This document shows positions 4,222 to 5,164 of a stretch of 5,164 nt of DNA, piece after piece. Every line of letters starts with the position of its first letter. The first letter of the stretch is position 1. A program made the translations under genes and the position numbers. A model generated the notes under the pieces. It was not told the DNA's origin and made no database searches. It saw only the letters and a program-made list of their open reading frames with translations. The stretch comes from Methanoregulaceae archaeon (GTDB lineage: Archaea > Halobacteriota > Methanomicrobia > Methanomicrobiales > Methanospirillaceae): NCBI GenBank assembly GCA_013331415.1, contig DUGL01000194.1, forward strand, positions 1 through 5,164, written 5' to 3'.

Positions 4222-5164
4222 CCCATTTCTGCTGGGAATCCCTCCGTTCAGTACGGGAAGGGGGACTCTCCCCGGCGGCCACCCATCTCGCCGAGGTGCT
4301 CGGGAAGACCCACGAGGTGCACTTTTTTACCCGGGGAGACGGGCCGGACCGGACCCTGAACGGGGTTTCGTACCACTTCTGCCAGCCCGAAGGTGACGAT
4401 ATCCTCGCCTACTGCCATGACTTCAGCATGGCCCTCCTCCAAAAATTCCATGCACTGGATACTCCCCGGTTTGATATCATCCACTTCCATGACTGGCATG
4501 GTATCGATGCTCTCGCGGAGCTCCGGGACCGGAAGACGGTGATCAGCTACCATTCGACAGAATACGGCAGAAACGGGGGTAATTTTGGGAGCGGGCCGGT
4601 ATCCCAGGCCATATCTGCGAAGGAGTGGACCGGGGGGTTCCTGGCCGGTCAGGTGATAACGGTCTCGAAGCACACCGAGACCGAGATCATGTGGCTCTAC
4701 GGGATTCCTGAATCCAGGATCACGGTGATACCCAATGGGATCTATCCCGAATCCTATCACCTGCGGCTTGACCCGGGCCTGGTGAAAAAACGATACGGCA
4801 TCCATCCGCTCGCCCCCCTGGTCCTCTTCATCGGGCGGTTGGTCTACCAGAAAGGCCCTGACCTCCTGGTGGATGCCATCCCCCAGGTCCTGAAGCGGCG
4901 CTGGGACGTCCAGTTTATCATCGCCGGAAAAGGGGACATGCGTCCTGAACTCGAGGAACGCTGCCGCGGGCTCCCGGTCCGGTTCACCGGGTTCATCCCG
5001 GATGAGGAGTACCGCGAGCTCCTGAACGCCTGCGACCTGGTCGTGATACCCAGCAGGAATGAACCCTTCGGGCTGGTGCTCACCGAGGCATGGAGTGCAG
5101 AACGGTGCGTGGTGGCAACCGAGGTGGGGGGGCTCTCAGAGAACATTGACAACTTCGTGGACGG
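4203..5164 (+). CDS. GT4 glycosyltransferase, glycogen-synthase-like (3' end outside window)
   Basis: The frame stays open to the window end, giving 320 residues of a protein probably around 400 long. Both Rossmann halves of a GT-B fold are visible. In the N-terminal half, IAHFCWESL precedes the Gly-rich loop REGGLSPAATHLAEVL (18-33), followed by the DIIHFHDWHG strand (91-100), SYHSTEYGR (115-123) and VITVSKHTETEI (151-162). In the C-terminal half come VIPNGI (175-180), LFIGRLVYQKGPDLL (208-222) with the nucleotide-sugar-binding Arg212 and Lys217, IIAGKGD (239-245), FTGFIPDEEYRELLNACDL, and the E-x7-E motif EPFGLVLTE (Glu287, Glu295). These are the hallmarks of retaining GT4 enzymes using UDP- or ADP-sugars. 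Coupling to a GH57 enzyme suggests alpha-glucan (glycogen) synthesis, though sucrose- or trehalose-type or cell-surface glycan transfer cannot be excluded. It starts 19 bp inside the GH57 gene, preceded by AGGGAG. The last ~80-100 residues are not visible. Confidence 0.92.
   Translation, partial: MQPLKIAHFCWESLRSVREGGLSPAATHLAEVLGKTHEVHFFTRGDGPDRTLNGVSYHFCQPEGDDILAYCHDFSMALLQKFHALDTPRFDIIHFHDWHGIDALAELRDRKTVISYHSTEYGRNGGNFGSGPVSQAISAKEWTGGFLAGQVITVSKHTETEIMWLYGIPESRITVIPNGIYPESYHLRLDPGLVKKRYGIHPLAPLVLFIGRLVYQKGPDLLVDAIPQVLKRRWDVQFIIAGKGDMRPELEERCRGLPVRFTGFIPDEEYRELLNACDLVVIPSRNEPFGLVLTEAWSAERCVVATEVGGLSENIDNFVD

Noticed and set aside
4248..4805. 185-aa minus-strand frame opposite the GT4 gene
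   Set aside because: The + strand frame carries all GT4 motifs; this is its shadow.

Overview
The window most likely comes from the chromosome of a euryarchaeal methanogen close to Methanomicrobiales. Base composition is GC-rich, roughly 60% by eye. There is a clear archaeal BRE/TATA promoter (2717-2728) placed so that transcription would start almost at the start codon of the next gene. The pairing of a GH57 glycoside hydrolase with a GT4 glycosyltransferase is also familiar from such genomes. The assignment to the order is inference; no rRNA or marker gene is present.

Layout, all four genes on the + strand. (1) 1-1116 is the 3' part of a polytopic membrane protein carrying a LytS/YehU-type 5TM receptor domain (5TM-5TMR_LYT), with no output domain after it. 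(2) 1117-1354 is a non-coding gap with several hairpins, ending in an inverted repeat that puts the start codon of the next gene in a hairpin loop. (3) 1355-1906 is an unrecognised 183-aa soluble protein with a conserved-looking TCSSCGGH motif. (4) 1907-2754 is an 848-bp gap with no convincing protein gene. Its middle (about 2153-2472) is dense in long inverted repeats. These include a 10-bp long-range complementarity and a possible pseudoknot, and I read the region as a candidate structured non-coding RNA. (5) 2755-4221 is a divergent GH57 amylase-like protein with a C-terminal DUF5752-like domain. (6) 4203-5164 is a GT4 glycosyltransferase, cut by the window end and overlapping the GH57 gene by 19 bp.

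How they fit together. The GH57 and GT4 genes form a translationally coupled pair, probably for synthesis and remodelling of glycogen or another alpha-glucan in the cytoplasm; they share the promoter at 2717-2728. The membrane receptor and the SSCGGH protein have no evident functional link to that pair. The most unusual parts of the window are the candidate structured RNA, the start-codon hairpin at 1345-1366, and the GH57 protein. That protein keeps the expected catalytic Glu and Asp but has lost the canonical residues around the Asp.
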